This document shows, in pieces, positions 7,529-16,000 of a stretch of 17,942 nucleotides of DNA. Position numbers and translations under genes: made by a program. Each line of letters starts with the position of its first letter. Position 1 is the first letter of the stretch. The notes under the pieces were generated by a model, which was not told the origin of the DNA, did not search any database, and saw only the letters and a list, made by a program, of their open reading frames with translations. The stretch comes from DASQVO01 sp035640715 (GTDB taxonomy: Bacteria > Actinomycetota > Actinomycetes > Streptosporangiales > Streptosporangiaceae), in assembly GCA_035640715.1 (NCBI GenBank), contig DASQVO010000240.1, positions 1-17,942 of the forward strand, given 5' to 3'.

Positions 7529-8320
7529 CTAGATGGCGGTCAGCCGGGGACCATTTGGGGACCGCCGGGCCGAGATGTGGGCGCTCAACGCATCCCCCGC
7601 GTCCGTGATCGACTGCTCATCCGGGTGCAGGTAGCGCTGAGACAGTGACCCGTGCCCGGCGATCTTCCGCAGGACGTGCACCGGCACGCCCGCATCGGCC
7701 ATCCACGTCAGCCCGGTATGCCGCAAGTCGTGCCGCCGCAAGTGTTCGTAACCAAGCCGGACCACTACGTCGTCCCAGTGCGTGGCATCACGCAGCACCG
7801 CCGTCGTGATCCGGCCGCCACGAGGGCCAATGAACAGACGGGCATCAGGATCATGCACGGCGTCGAGGCGGGCGGCGACCAGGCCGCGGGCCTCCTCGAT
7901 GATCGGCACCTTCCGTGCCCGCTTGCCCTTCGTCGCCTTGTCGATAAGCCCACCCGGGCCAGGTGTTGTCTGACGGCGGACCGTCCAGATCCACCGGTCG
8001 CGGTCGATGTCGCCTGCGCACGCCGGATACCTCGCCAATGCGCGCCGCCGTGCAGGCCGCGAAGATCACAACTCCCCCCAGCCCGCGAACCTGTCAGCCG
8101 ACTGCTCAACCAGTGCGGCGGCGAGCTGGGTCAGTGCCGCCCAGTTGGGCAGGGCCAGGGACCGGGGATCGCCCAGCTCATCTTCGGCGCGCTGATACTC
8201 CCGCTGCCAGCCGGTCACTTTCGCGGGGGTTGCGATCGATGATGCCATCGCGCACAGCCTGTTCCAGAACGCGGCCGAGTATTGCCAGGCTGTTCTTGAC
8301 CGTGGACCGGCCGCATCCGT
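7529..8320 (-). pseudogene. pSAM2-type tyrosine integrase, frameshifted and 5'-truncated
   Basis: Homology to AICE/phage tyrosine recombinases runs across three frames. It begins GRSTVKNSLAILGRVLEQAV near 8310 and shifts near 8230 (TPAKVTGWQREYQRAEDELG). It shifts again near 8069 (VIFAACTAARIGEVSGVR, with the first catalytic Arg) and near 8022 (AGDIDRDRWIWTVRRQTTPG). The C-terminal catalytic part is readable: LRRHDLRHTGLTWMADAG, then GHGSLSQRYLHPDEQ with the Tyr. About two residues are missing between GHGSL and QRY compared with the usual GHGSLTTTQRY. The N-terminal DNA-binding region (roughly 120 residues) is lost at a junction next to the stop of the secreted-protein gene. It cannot make an active integrase. 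Confidence 0.88.
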
Positions 8321-8332
8321 TTGACGCTTAAC

Positions 8333-8842
8333 TTAACTTTGCCCGGGAAGCAGCGCGTGGCGCTGGCAGTTCAGTGTGTAGGAGTGGACGCGGACCACGA
8401 GCCGATGTCCGGTCAGCTTAACCGTGGCGTGGGCGCCGTTGTCGAAAGAGCCGATCGCGCTGATCGCCAGCAGGACGGCCGGGTCGTGCCCGGCGTAGCC
8501 GACCAACGTGCTGCCCAGGGCGCTGGTCGTGAAGCCATCCCTGGTCGTGCGGTACGTCCCGCTGTGGAAGTTGACGCTGTCGTTGGCGGCGAACTGCCCG
8601 CCCCGCGAGAACTGCAAATCGACCCACCGCCGCGCCGGAATTCTCGTTACCTTTCCGTCGTGGCTGATGGCGACGACCTGCCAGTCGTACCCAATGAACC
8701 CGTGCGATACCGACCTGGCTGACGTCACCTTCACCGGCTCGGCCCGGTTCGGTGCAACCGTGCCCGCCAGCGCCGCCGGACTCCCCGCGAGGATCATGAC
8801 GGCGCCCCCGATAGCAGCCGCCGCGACCCGCATCCCGATCAT
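8333..8842 (-). CDS. secreted META/HslJ-like domain protein
   Basis: A 169-residue protein. The signal peptide MIGMRVAAAAIGGAVMILAG, then SPAALA, is followed by a domain resembling META/HslJ: YDWQVVAISHDGKVTRIPAR, WVDLQFSRGGQFAANDSVNF and HSGTYRTTRDGFTTSALGST, ending in SYTLNCQRH. ATG at 8842 is chosen because AGGAGG lies 7 nt upstream; the longer open frame starting at 8905 would bury the signal peptide. META proteins are small extracytoplasmic domains linked to stress or protease-inhibitor roles in some bacteria, but no specific function can be assigned. It lies between the integrase remnant and the right 92-bp repeat, so it may be cargo of a mobile element. Fold assignment is by eye and moderate. 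Confidence 0.72.
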   Translation of the reverse strand: MIGMRVAAAAIGGAVMILAGSPAALAGTVAPNRAEPVKVTSARSVSHGFIGYDWQVVAISHDGKVTRIPARRWVDLQFSRGGQFAANDSVNFHSGTYRTTRDGFTTSALGSTLVGYAGHDPAVLLAISAIGSFDNGAHATVKLTGHRLVVRVHSYTLNCQRHALLPGQS

Positions 8843-9096
8843 CAATGTGCCTCCTGTGGCAACCAGGCCGCAGCGCTCCGGCCGAGTGCCGCATCGCCCA
8901 TCCATCTACGTCATATAGACGCGGCATGGCAGAAAAGGTTGGGTGATCTGCGTCTCAACAGCGAGAGAACAAGGAGTGCGCGGGTCCGGTCGCGGGCGAT
9001 TCGCTGGGGGGTGCGGGTGATCTCAGATCAGCGACGGTTTCCGACATCCAGGACGCACCTTACGAGCGAGAGGTCTTTCGTTCGAACACCGAGGCC

Positions 9097-9188
9097 CGGT
9101 GCAGCAGCAAAGTGCAGCGACCGCACCGCCCGGCATCGACCCCATCCGGCCGCTATAGGCCTGCGGCCTACGTCAATGACCCTCATAG
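9097..9188 (+). repeat. 92-bp degenerate direct repeat, copy B
   Basis: Partner of 2208-2299, at a constant offset of 6889 bp with no gaps. It contains a perfect hairpin, TAGGCC-TGC-GGCCTA (9156-9170), that copy A lacks. Confidence 0.85.
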
Positions 9189-9405
9189 ACCGCTATGCCT
9201 CTACTGAGTAAAAACTATGCTACGGGACAATTTTGAACCCATGAGCTGCGGCGATGCGGCTTGTGAGTCCAGTAACGGACTTTCGTGTTAGTAGATGGTA
9301 AGGAGCTAACCGGTCGGCAACGATCAGGAGACGCGCCAAAGCCCAGGTCACGGGTCATGCCACACGCGACGGGCCTACAAGCAAGGGATCAATATGGCAG
9401 AAGCC

Positions 9406-9448
9406 CAAGTGCGGTAACCCCCCAGCGCATCTAGGCTTACCGCACTTG
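9406..9448 (-). terminator. 12-bp perfect inverted repeat downstream of the DUF2637 gene
   Basis: CAAGTGCGGTAA (9406-9417) and TTACCGCACTTG (9437-9448) pair perfectly around a 19-nt loop. It begins 14 nt after the stop codon of the minus-strand DUF2637 gene. No T-run follows on that strand. A hairpin terminator or mRNA-stabilising element fits; a protein-binding dyad is the alternative. Confidence 0.6.
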
Positions 9449-9461
9449 TTGCCGGGCTCTA

Positions 9462-10052
9462 TTACGCGGCATGGTCGAGGATTCGCTTGGCCTTGCGCCG
9501 GTCGATGTTGAGTTCGCGGGCGATGGCGCGCTGGCTGTAGCCGGCCTCGTACCACGCGCGTACGATCTGCTCCAGGGTTGGCGCGGCGGCCAGCGCTGGT
9601 GGCTCGTCCTGTGCCAGCGGTGGCACAGCATGGCTCTGAGCGGAGTCGTCGGCGTCGCCTGGCCGGTCTTGGCGCGTGGTGCGGATAAGCATCATCAGGA
9701 GCTCGAACGCGCCAACCAGCGCCAGGGCGGGCCACGCGCTGACCAGCGCGCCGACCGGCCCGTGCCCAATGCCGTACGCCAGGTTGGCACCGACCGTCGC
9801 CACAATGCCCGCGCCCAGGCTCCAGGCGGCCAGCCGTGGCACCGGCCGGTCCCGCCGGCTCGCGTCCAGCACCACCATGGACGCGGCCCAGATCAGCCCG
9901 TCCACGGTGAACGGCAGCAGCCGCGCCGTCAGCCCGGCCTCCCCGTGCGAGCGCACCAGTTCGTAGGCGTGCTGGTAGGAGATGATCGCGGCGACGCCGG
10001 CCATGGCGATCACCGCGAGCGCTGTGGTGATCCTGATGAGGCGGTCAGTCAC
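9462..10052 (-). CDS. DUF2637 (SpdB2-like) membrane protein with C-terminal HTH
   Basis: A 196-residue protein with four predicted membrane helices: about residues 10-30 (ALAVIAMAGVAAIISYQHAY), 46-63 (LPFTVDGLIWAASMVVL), 74-95 (AAWSLGAGIVATVGANLAYG) and 101-123 (GALVSAWPALALVGAFELLM). A charged linker leads to a C-terminal helix-turn-helix (EAGYSQRAIARELNIDRRKA). This is the DUF2637/SpdB2 type carried on actinomycete plasmids and AICEs, where spd genes help spread the element within recipient mycelium after transfer. The GTG start has GAGGAG 7 nt upstream and overlaps the stop of the preceding fragment by 8 nt. Apparently intact, but its transfer partners (TraB/FtsK-like translocase, RepSA, KorSA) are absent from the window. 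Confidence 0.87.
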   Translation of the reverse strand: MTDRLIRITTALAVIAMAGVAAIISYQHAYELVRSHGEAGLTARLLPFTVDGLIWAASMVVLDASRRDRPVPRLAAWSLGAGIVATVGANLAYGIGHGPVGALVSAWPALALVGAFELLMMLIRTTRQDRPGDADDSAQSHAVPPLAQDEPPALAAAPTLEQIVRAWYEAGYSQRAIARELNIDRRKAKRILDHAA

Positions 10053-10248
10053 GGGGCGGCTCCTCGCCAGGCACGGCCACGCCTGCGGCGGCGAAGATGC
10101 GCGCTACGGCCTCGTAGTCCTCGGCCGTGACGCCGGGTTTGCCGCAGATGAGAACGTCCCGTTGCCCGGTCCCCCACGAGTGCCAGCGCCCGAAGGCCTC
10201 ATGGATGCTGCCGCCGAGCGCGGCGGCAACCGCCTCGGGTTCGGTGCT
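10045..10248 (-). pseudogene. C-terminal fragment of an unidentified AICE-type gene
   Basis: The frame gives roughly 67 plausible residues (TEPEAVAAALGGSIHEAFGR, then WHSWGTGQRDVLICGKPGVTA and EDYEAVARIFAAAG) ending 8 nt inside the DUF2637 gene. I do not recognise the family. No start codon with a ribosome-binding site belongs to this part. The open frame continues upstream only because it runs out of frame through a transposase fragment that replaced the original 5' end near 10245-10250. The tight overlap suggests it was once the upstream gene in the same operon. Confidence 0.5.
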
Positions 10249-10251
10249 GGA

Positions 10252-10379
10252 GCTTCCAGGAACGCCCGCCAGGTCTGCCCGGACCGCGTAGGTGCGGGAT
10301 CGATGCCCGCACCCTTGAGGATCTGCCACACCGTCGACGGCGCCAGCTTGTATCCCAGGCCGGTCAGCTCTCCGCGAGG
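10252..10379 (-). pseudogene. internal fragment of an integrase-core (rve) IS transposase
   Basis: Reads GELTGLGYKLAPSTVWQILK, then GAGIDPAPTRSGQTWRAFL, the hallmark segment between the helix-turn-helix and the DDE core in this transposase family. Only about 42 codons remain, with no catalytic residues and no visible terminal inverted repeats. It abuts the AICE gene fragment on one side and lies about 140 bp from the stop of the P450 at 10518. A different part of the same family lies at 17116-17530. Confidence 0.75.
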
Positions 10380-10517
10380 ACTTCATTCCTTTCACTCGTT
10401 CTTGCAGGTGCTGGTCGAGCTCTTGCCGACTGAGGTGGTAGACGTCGATGACCTTCGTGCCGGTCTACATCGAGGACGTAGACGCTGGCGCGGAGTTCAC
10501 ATCCCATCCACTCGATT

Positions 10518-11738
10518 TCACCAGTCGACCGGGAGGGTCAGTGGTGACTTGCTCGGGGATTCGTTGTCCCAGGCGGACTCGTGTCCGTCAGCTATGTGCA
10601 GGTGGGGAAAGCGGTCGAGCAACGCCTCGAGGCCCACGGCCAGTTCGGCGCGTGCCAGGTGGGATCCGATGCAGTTGTGCGCTCCCCGGCCGAAGACGAT
10701 GTGCGGGTTGTGTGCGCGGCGCAGGTCGAGCCGGTCGCCGTCGGGGAAGACGCTCTCGTCGCGGTCGGCGGAGGCGAGTACTGGTAGCACGGCGTCTCCC
10801 GCGCGGATCGTTTGATCGTGCAACGCGATGTCCTCGACTGCCTGGAGGACCACGACACCGTTCATCACCGGTATGTAGCGCAGGAGTTCCTCGACCGCGC
10901 AGGGCATCAGGTGGCGGTCATCGCGCAAGTCGGCGTACCGTCCGGGCCTGGTGAGCAGGATGACCACGGCGTCGGCGAGGAACATGGTGCTCGTGCGGTA
11001 TCCGGCGACAAGCATGGACAGCCCGAAGTTCACCACGCTCTCCTCGTCGAGTGTGCCGCTCCGGCACTCGCGGACGAGCCCGGTGAGCAGGTCATCGCCG
11101 GGCTCACGCTGCTTGCGGTCGAACAGCGCCGTGACGTACTCCCGCAGCCGGCGGGTGACCTTGCGGCCTTCTTCCAGCGTGACCGTCGCACCCAGGGCGG
11201 CGTCCGCCATGGGCAGGAAGTACTCGCGGTCCTCGTAGGGGATGCCCACCAGATCGCACATGACGAGGAGTGGGAAGGGCTCGAGGAACCCCGCGACCAG
11301 GTCGCCGGGTCGGTCGCCGTTCAGGAACTCGTCCAGCAGGTGGTCGGCCGCGCGCCGGATGCGCGGCAGTCGGCGCCGGATGGAGCGGACGCTGAACGGA
11401 TCGGCCAGGGCCCTGCGCAGGCTCGTGTGCCGGGGGCCGTCCATCTCCATCATGGTGATCAGACCCGGCGCGTCGTCGACGACGGCGCGGTCGGACCCGG
11501 ATGGCCAGTCGTTGATGCTCGGCCTGATCAGCCGGGGATCCGCGATCATTTCCCGTACGTCGCCATACCGGGTGAGGTACCAGGCAGTTGCGCCTATCGG
11601 GAGCCGGACCCTGGCCAGCGGGCATTCCCGTCGCAGCCGCCTGTATTCCGCGGGTGGGCCCATGCTGTCCAGCGGCGGGATGGGTATGTCGATGACGGGT
11701 GCCGGCGCCGTTGCGGGCACCTGCCGGCTGTGGCTCAC
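10518..11738 (-). CDS. cytochrome P450, last gene of the NRPS-like cassette
   Basis: A 406-residue soluble bacterial P450. The C-helix has RHTSLRRAL, the ExxR motif is E284-LL-R287 within CAVEELLRYIP, and the heme loop FGRGAHNCIGSHLAR carries the thiolate ligand Cys356. The I-helix reads A-G-Y-R-T-S (245-250): the acidic residue normally before Thr is Arg. The GTG start has GGAGG 8 nt upstream. It lies 85 bp behind its paralogue (11824-13044), to which it aligns without gaps over all 406 residues. Electrons must come from a ferredoxin and reductase elsewhere. Given the context, the substrate may be the amino acid tethered to the NRPS-like carrier domain, or the released product. Appears intact. 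Confidence 0.95.
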   Translation of the reverse strand: MSHSRQVPATAPAPVIDIPIPPLDSMGPPAEYRRLRRECPLARVRLPIGATAWYLTRYGDVREMIADPRLIRPSINDWPSGSDRAVVDDAPGLITMMEMDGPRHTSLRRALADPFSVRSIRRRLPRIRRAADHLLDEFLNGDRPGDLVAGFLEPFPLLVMCDLVGIPYEDREYFLPMADAALGATVTLEEGRKVTRRLREYVTALFDRKQREPGDDLLTGLVRECRSGTLDEESVVNFGLSMLVAGYRTSTMFLADAVVILLTRPGRYADLRDDRHLMPCAVEELLRYIPVMNGVVVLQAVEDIALHDQTIRAGDAVLPVLASADRDESVFPDGDRLDLRRAHNPHIVFGRGAHNCIGSHLARAELAVGLEALLDRFPHLHIADGHESAWDNESPSKSPLTLPVDW

Positions 11739-11823
11739 GGATGGTCCTCCCTTGCTCGTTGGCGACGCGTCCAGGTGTGCGTGTCGGTGTGCCGCCCGGA
11801 GCGTGCTGACGCGGTGGCCGGGC

Positions 11824-13044
11824 TCACCAGCTGACCGGAAGGGACAGCGGTGACTTCATCAGGGATTCGTCGTCCCAGGCGGGTTCCCTCCCTTCAGCCG
11901 GCCGCAGCCGCGGGAAGCGGTCGAGCAGTGCCTGCAGGCCGACGGCCAGTTCGGCGCGTGCGAGGTGGGATCCGATGCAGTTGTGGATGCCCCGGCCGAA
12001 GGCGAGGTGGTTGTCGGCGACCCGGCACAGGTCGAGCCGGTCGGCGTCGGTGAACACGCTCTCGTCGCGGTTGGCGGAAGCGAGCACGGGGAGGACGGCT
12101 TCGCCCTTGCGGATCGTCTGTCCGTTCAATTCGATGTCCTCGACGGCGAGGAGTATGACCATGCCGTTACCCACCGGCGTGTATCGCAGAAGTTCCTCCA
12201 CCGCCGCGGGCATGATCTGCCGGTCATCGCGCAGGCGGTCGTACAGGCGCGGCTGGCTGAGCAAGGTGAGCACCGAATTGGCCAGAAAGATACCGCTGGT
12301 GCCGAACCCGGCCGTCAGCATCGACAGCGCGAAGGCCGTAACGTCCTCATCGGTCAGTCCACCGTGTTCGCACTGGCGGACCAGCCGGGTCAGGACGTCG
12401 TCGCCGGGGCGGTGTCGCTTGTGCCCGATGAGGGCGGCGACGTACTCACGCAGCGCATCGGTCAGTCTGCGTCCCTCCTTCGCGGTCACCATGCCGCTGA
12501 GCGCCTCGTCCAGTACGGGAAGGAAGGCGTTCCGCTCCTCGTAGGGGATGCCCACCAGATCGCACATCGCGAGCAGCGGGAACGGCTCGGTGAATCCGGC
12601 GACCAGGTCGCCGGGGCTGCCGCTCTCGTGGAACGGCTCGAGCAGCTGCTCGGCGAGTTCCCGGATACGCGGCAGTCTCTTGCGGATGGCCCGGGCGCTG
12701 AAAGCCGGGGCCACGGCCCTGCGCAGCGCCGTGTGCCGGGGGCCGTCCAGTTCCGCCATTGTGGTGAGGGCGGGCCCGTGGTCGGCGGGTTCGCCGGGGC
12801 GCTCCGGCCACTCGTTGATGGTCGGCCTGACCAGCCGGGGATCTGCCATCAGTTCCCGGACGTCGTCGTACCGGGTGACGTACCAGGCAGTGGCGCCCAG
12901 CGGCATCCTGACCCTGGCCACAGGGCAGTCCTCGCGCAGCCACACGTATTCTTCGGGTGGTCCCATGGTGCCCGGCGGAGGGAGCGGGAAGTCCAGAATC
13001 TCGTGTTCGGGCGCGGGGTGCGTGCGCAATAGCTGTGGGGTCAT
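11824..13044 (-). CDS. cytochrome P450, paralogue of the downstream P450
   Basis: 406 residues, complete. Motifs are RHTALRRAV, E284-LL-R287 in AAVEELLRYTP, and heme loop FGRGIHNCIGSHLAR with Cys356. The I-helix reads A-G-F-G-T-S: the position normally Asp/Glu is Gly, while the downstream copy has Arg. GAAGGG precedes the ATG, and the gene starts 33 bp after the NRPS-like stop codon, so the two are co-transcribed. The very high similarity and identical length of the two P450s point to tandem duplication followed by divergence. It could hydroxylate or otherwise oxidise a carrier-bound amino acid, as NovI- or NikQ-type P450s do, but the exact chemistry cannot be read from the sequence. Confidence 0.95.
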   Translation of the reverse strand: MTPQLLRTHPAPEHEILDFPLPPPGTMGPPEEYVWLREDCPVARVRMPLGATAWYVTRYDDVRELMADPRLVRPTINEWPERPGEPADHGPALTTMAELDGPRHTALRRAVAPAFSARAIRKRLPRIRELAEQLLEPFHESGSPGDLVAGFTEPFPLLAMCDLVGIPYEERNAFLPVLDEALSGMVTAKEGRRLTDALREYVAALIGHKRHRPGDDVLTRLVRQCEHGGLTDEDVTAFALSMLTAGFGTSGIFLANSVLTLLSQPRLYDRLRDDRQIMPAAVEELLRYTPVGNGMVILLAVEDIELNGQTIRKGEAVLPVLASANRDESVFTDADRLDLCRVADNHLAFGRGIHNCIGSHLARAELAVGLQALLDRFPRLRPAEGREPAWDDESLMKSPLSLPVSW

Positions 13045-13077
13045 CTTCGGTGCCCTTCCGGTTGCGATGCGCGATGT

Positions 13078-16000
13078 TCAGGGCGAGGACCGGGGCGGGG
13101 ACGGGCGTTCGATGAAGCCGGTCGTGTAGAAGTACTCCAGGTAGCGGTCGAGCAGGTCCGCGTCGACAGGCGGGCATCGCAGGTCACCGACGGCGTTCTC
13201 GACGTTGGCACGCCCCAGGGTCGGGAAGGTGCCTTCGAAGTACATCTCTTTCACCGACATGTCCGCCTTGTGGCTGCGGTCCACGCACAGGGAAATAAAC
13301 GGCGCGGTGGCGCTCGTGGGGTTGTGTGCGACGTGACGAACCAGTTCGTCGACCCATTCTTGGTACGGGAGTTGCCGAATCAGGTGTCCCACGGCGCGCA
13401 TCCGGTCGAGCATGTCGTGCAGGCTCGCCGGGCGGGGGTTAGTGAGGTGGTAGGTACGGCAGATCGCGCGATACCTGGTGGCGATGCGGACGATCGCGGT
13501 GGCAAGGTAGTCCACCGGCACGAAGTCCAATGGCAGCGGGATGTCGGGGGCGAGGCCGGTCTCGGCGATGGTCTTGAACAGCGAGCAGATCGCGGTCTCG
13601 GTGTTGCAGGCGCCGGTGCGCCGGTCTCCCGTGATCTCATAAGGCCGGTAGATAGCCATCGGCAGGCCCTGGCGCGCGGCTTCCTGCAGGGCCTGTTCCG
13701 CCACCCATTTGCTTTCGGCATAGCCCATGGTGAGCCGGTCGGCGTGGTCCAGGGGCACGTCCTCGTCGACGTGCCGGGTACCGGCAGTCCCGAAGCCCGC
13801 CACTACCGCGATGGTGGACAGGAAGTGCACGGGCGCGCCGCGGACGGCCGCCAGCCGCACCACCTGTTTGGTGGCGTCCACGTTGGCCCGGCGCAGTGCG
13901 TCGTACGGGTAGAGGAAGTTGACCTGTGCCGCGGCGTGGACCACGAGATCCAGGCTGCCCGCGAGCTCGCCGGCATGGCCGCTCTCCAGGCCGAGGCCTG
14001 CCTCGGCGAGATCGGCGGGAAAGCACTCGAGGCGGTCGGCGGGGGGAGGGGCGAGGCCGTAGCGCGCCAGGTTCGCCGTCACGCGATGCCGGGCATGTGA
14101 GCGGTTGCGGCTGCGCACCGGGCAGTGGATCCGGGCGCTGGTGGTCCGCAGGAGCCGGTCGAGGAGGAAGGCACCGACGAATCCGGAGGCACCGGTCAGC
14201 AGGACGTCTCGCGGCCGCTGCCAGTCGGGGGCGGGTCCCCGGCGCTGCGGCAAGGTGAAGCCGAGCCGCGCTTCGGCACGGAAGTCCACGTGGGGCGCCG
14301 CTTCGGGTGCGTCGCTGTCCCGGACGGCGGCCACGGCGGCCGAGAAACCCCGCAGGGTGGGGCCGCGCAGCAGGTTGTGGACCAGCGTGCTGCCGTGACG
14401 GGCGTCGATACCCAGGGCGGTGAGGATACGGTTGACGACCTCCGCGGCCAGCAGCGAGTCTCCGCCCAGCTCGAAGAAGTCGTCGTCGGCGGCGGGACGC
14501 ACCTGCAGTACCATCTGCCAGATGTCGGCAACGGGGCCGTGCGGGGCCTCATCCTCGTGGGGCGCCCATGGCGCCGTCCGGCGTACCGCCCGGCCCGTCG
14601 TCTCGCGCAGCCGGCGCCGGTCGACCTTGCCCGCGGTGGTGACTGGGAACGCGGGGACCTCAAGCAGGGCTGCGGGGACCGCCGCCGTCGGCAGCCACGC
14701 GGCGAGCTCTTTGCGGACCCGCTCGAGGGGCACCGTCTCCCCGGGGCGGGCGGAGGTGACATACCCGGTCAGGGCGTCACCCTCCGCCTCGACGACGGCC
14801 TCGCCGATCGTGTCGTCCGCCCGCAGCCGCGCTTCGACCTCGTCGAGCTCGATGCGGTGTCCTCGCAGCTTGATCTGGCGGTCCACCCGGGCCCGGTACT
14901 CCAGTTCGCCGTTGTCGCGCCAGACTGCGCGGTCACCGGTGCGGTAAAGCCGGGCGCCGGGCGCGACGGGTCTCTCCACGAAACGTGCGGCGGTCAGCTC
15001 CGGGTCGCCGAGGTACCCCAGTGCCAGTCCGTCCCCGCCGACGAACAGCTCACCCTCCTCCCCCACGTCCGCGGGCGTGCCGTCCTCCCGCAGCACGTAG
15101 CAGACGGAGTTCTCCAGCGGCCGGCCGATCGGCACCGCCGTCTCCCCTCCGGGCAGGTCGCGTACCAGGTGCGCGGTGGAGACCACACTGTTCTCGGTCG
15201 GGCCGTAGAAGTTGACCACCGTGGTGTCCGGACAGACCGCGAGCACGGCCCGGGTCAGGTCCGGGTCCATCGCCTCGCCTCCCGCGGAGGCGAACCGCAG
15301 CGTCCGCAACGCCTGCGGCCTGGTGCGCGCCACATGGTGGAAGACCCCCGTGGTCAGGTAGGCGATGGCGACGCGCTCGGAGACAAGCCGCTCCTCCAGC
15401 GCGACGGGCGAGAGCAGCTCCTCCCGGTCGACCAGGACCAGGCACGCGCCGCTGAGCAGAGCGGCCCAGATCTCGATGGTGGAGGCGTCCGAGGACAGGC
15501 CGTAGGCGTGCAGTACCCGATCCCCCGGGCGCGGACGCTGTCCCACCAGGTCGGAGGCGGCGAGCCGGACCACGCCGCGGTGGGGAATGGCTACCGGTTT
15601 GGGCCGCCCGGTCGATCCGGAGGTGAACATGACATAGGCGCAATCCGTAGGGGTCGCCACTGCGCGCGGTACCTCGACGGGTGCGGCGGGTGCCGGGGCG
15701 GCCAGGTCGATACGGGTCCGCATCCGCCGGAGGCGGCAGACGCTGCCGGGCAACGTCACGACGGTCTGCAGCACCGCCTCGTCAGCCATCGCCTGCAGGC
15801 GCCGAGGTGGCCACGTGTCGTCCAGGGGAACGTAGGCCGCGCCCGCCTTGAGGATGCCCAGGAACGCGACCAGCGCTTCCAGGGACCGTGTCCCGGAGAC
15901 GCCGACGGTGTCACCGTGCCGCACGCCGGCGTCGTACAGACGGGCAGCCAGTCCGTCGGAGCGGGTCTTGAGTTCGCCGTAGCTCAGGTCGCGGCCGTGA

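Larger units (their letters stand above)
8843..9461. other. intergenic region with repeat and hairpin, no gene recognised
   Basis: Upstream of the secreted protein gene lies a small dyad, CGTC-ATATA-GACG (about 8907-8919), that overlaps a possible AT-rich -10. The 92-bp repeat copy B and a strong 12-bp inverted repeat near 9406-9448 are listed separately. The stretch 9190-9400 shows no coding signal and no complete tRNA or other RNA that I can fold by eye. Confidence 0.5.

Noticed and set aside
8939..9211. A 90-codon plus-strand frame in the 8.9-9.2 kb gap
   Set aside because: It runs through the 92-bp repeat, is arginine/serine-rich, and has no domain and no ribosome-binding site.
9214..9245. 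Minus-strand GGGTTCAAA followed by GTCCCG, resembling a T-arm plus acceptor end and thus a third att copy
   Set aside because: The flanking bases cannot form a T-stem, the spacing differs from the tRNA-Pro copies, and the orientation is opposite. The shared words are too short.
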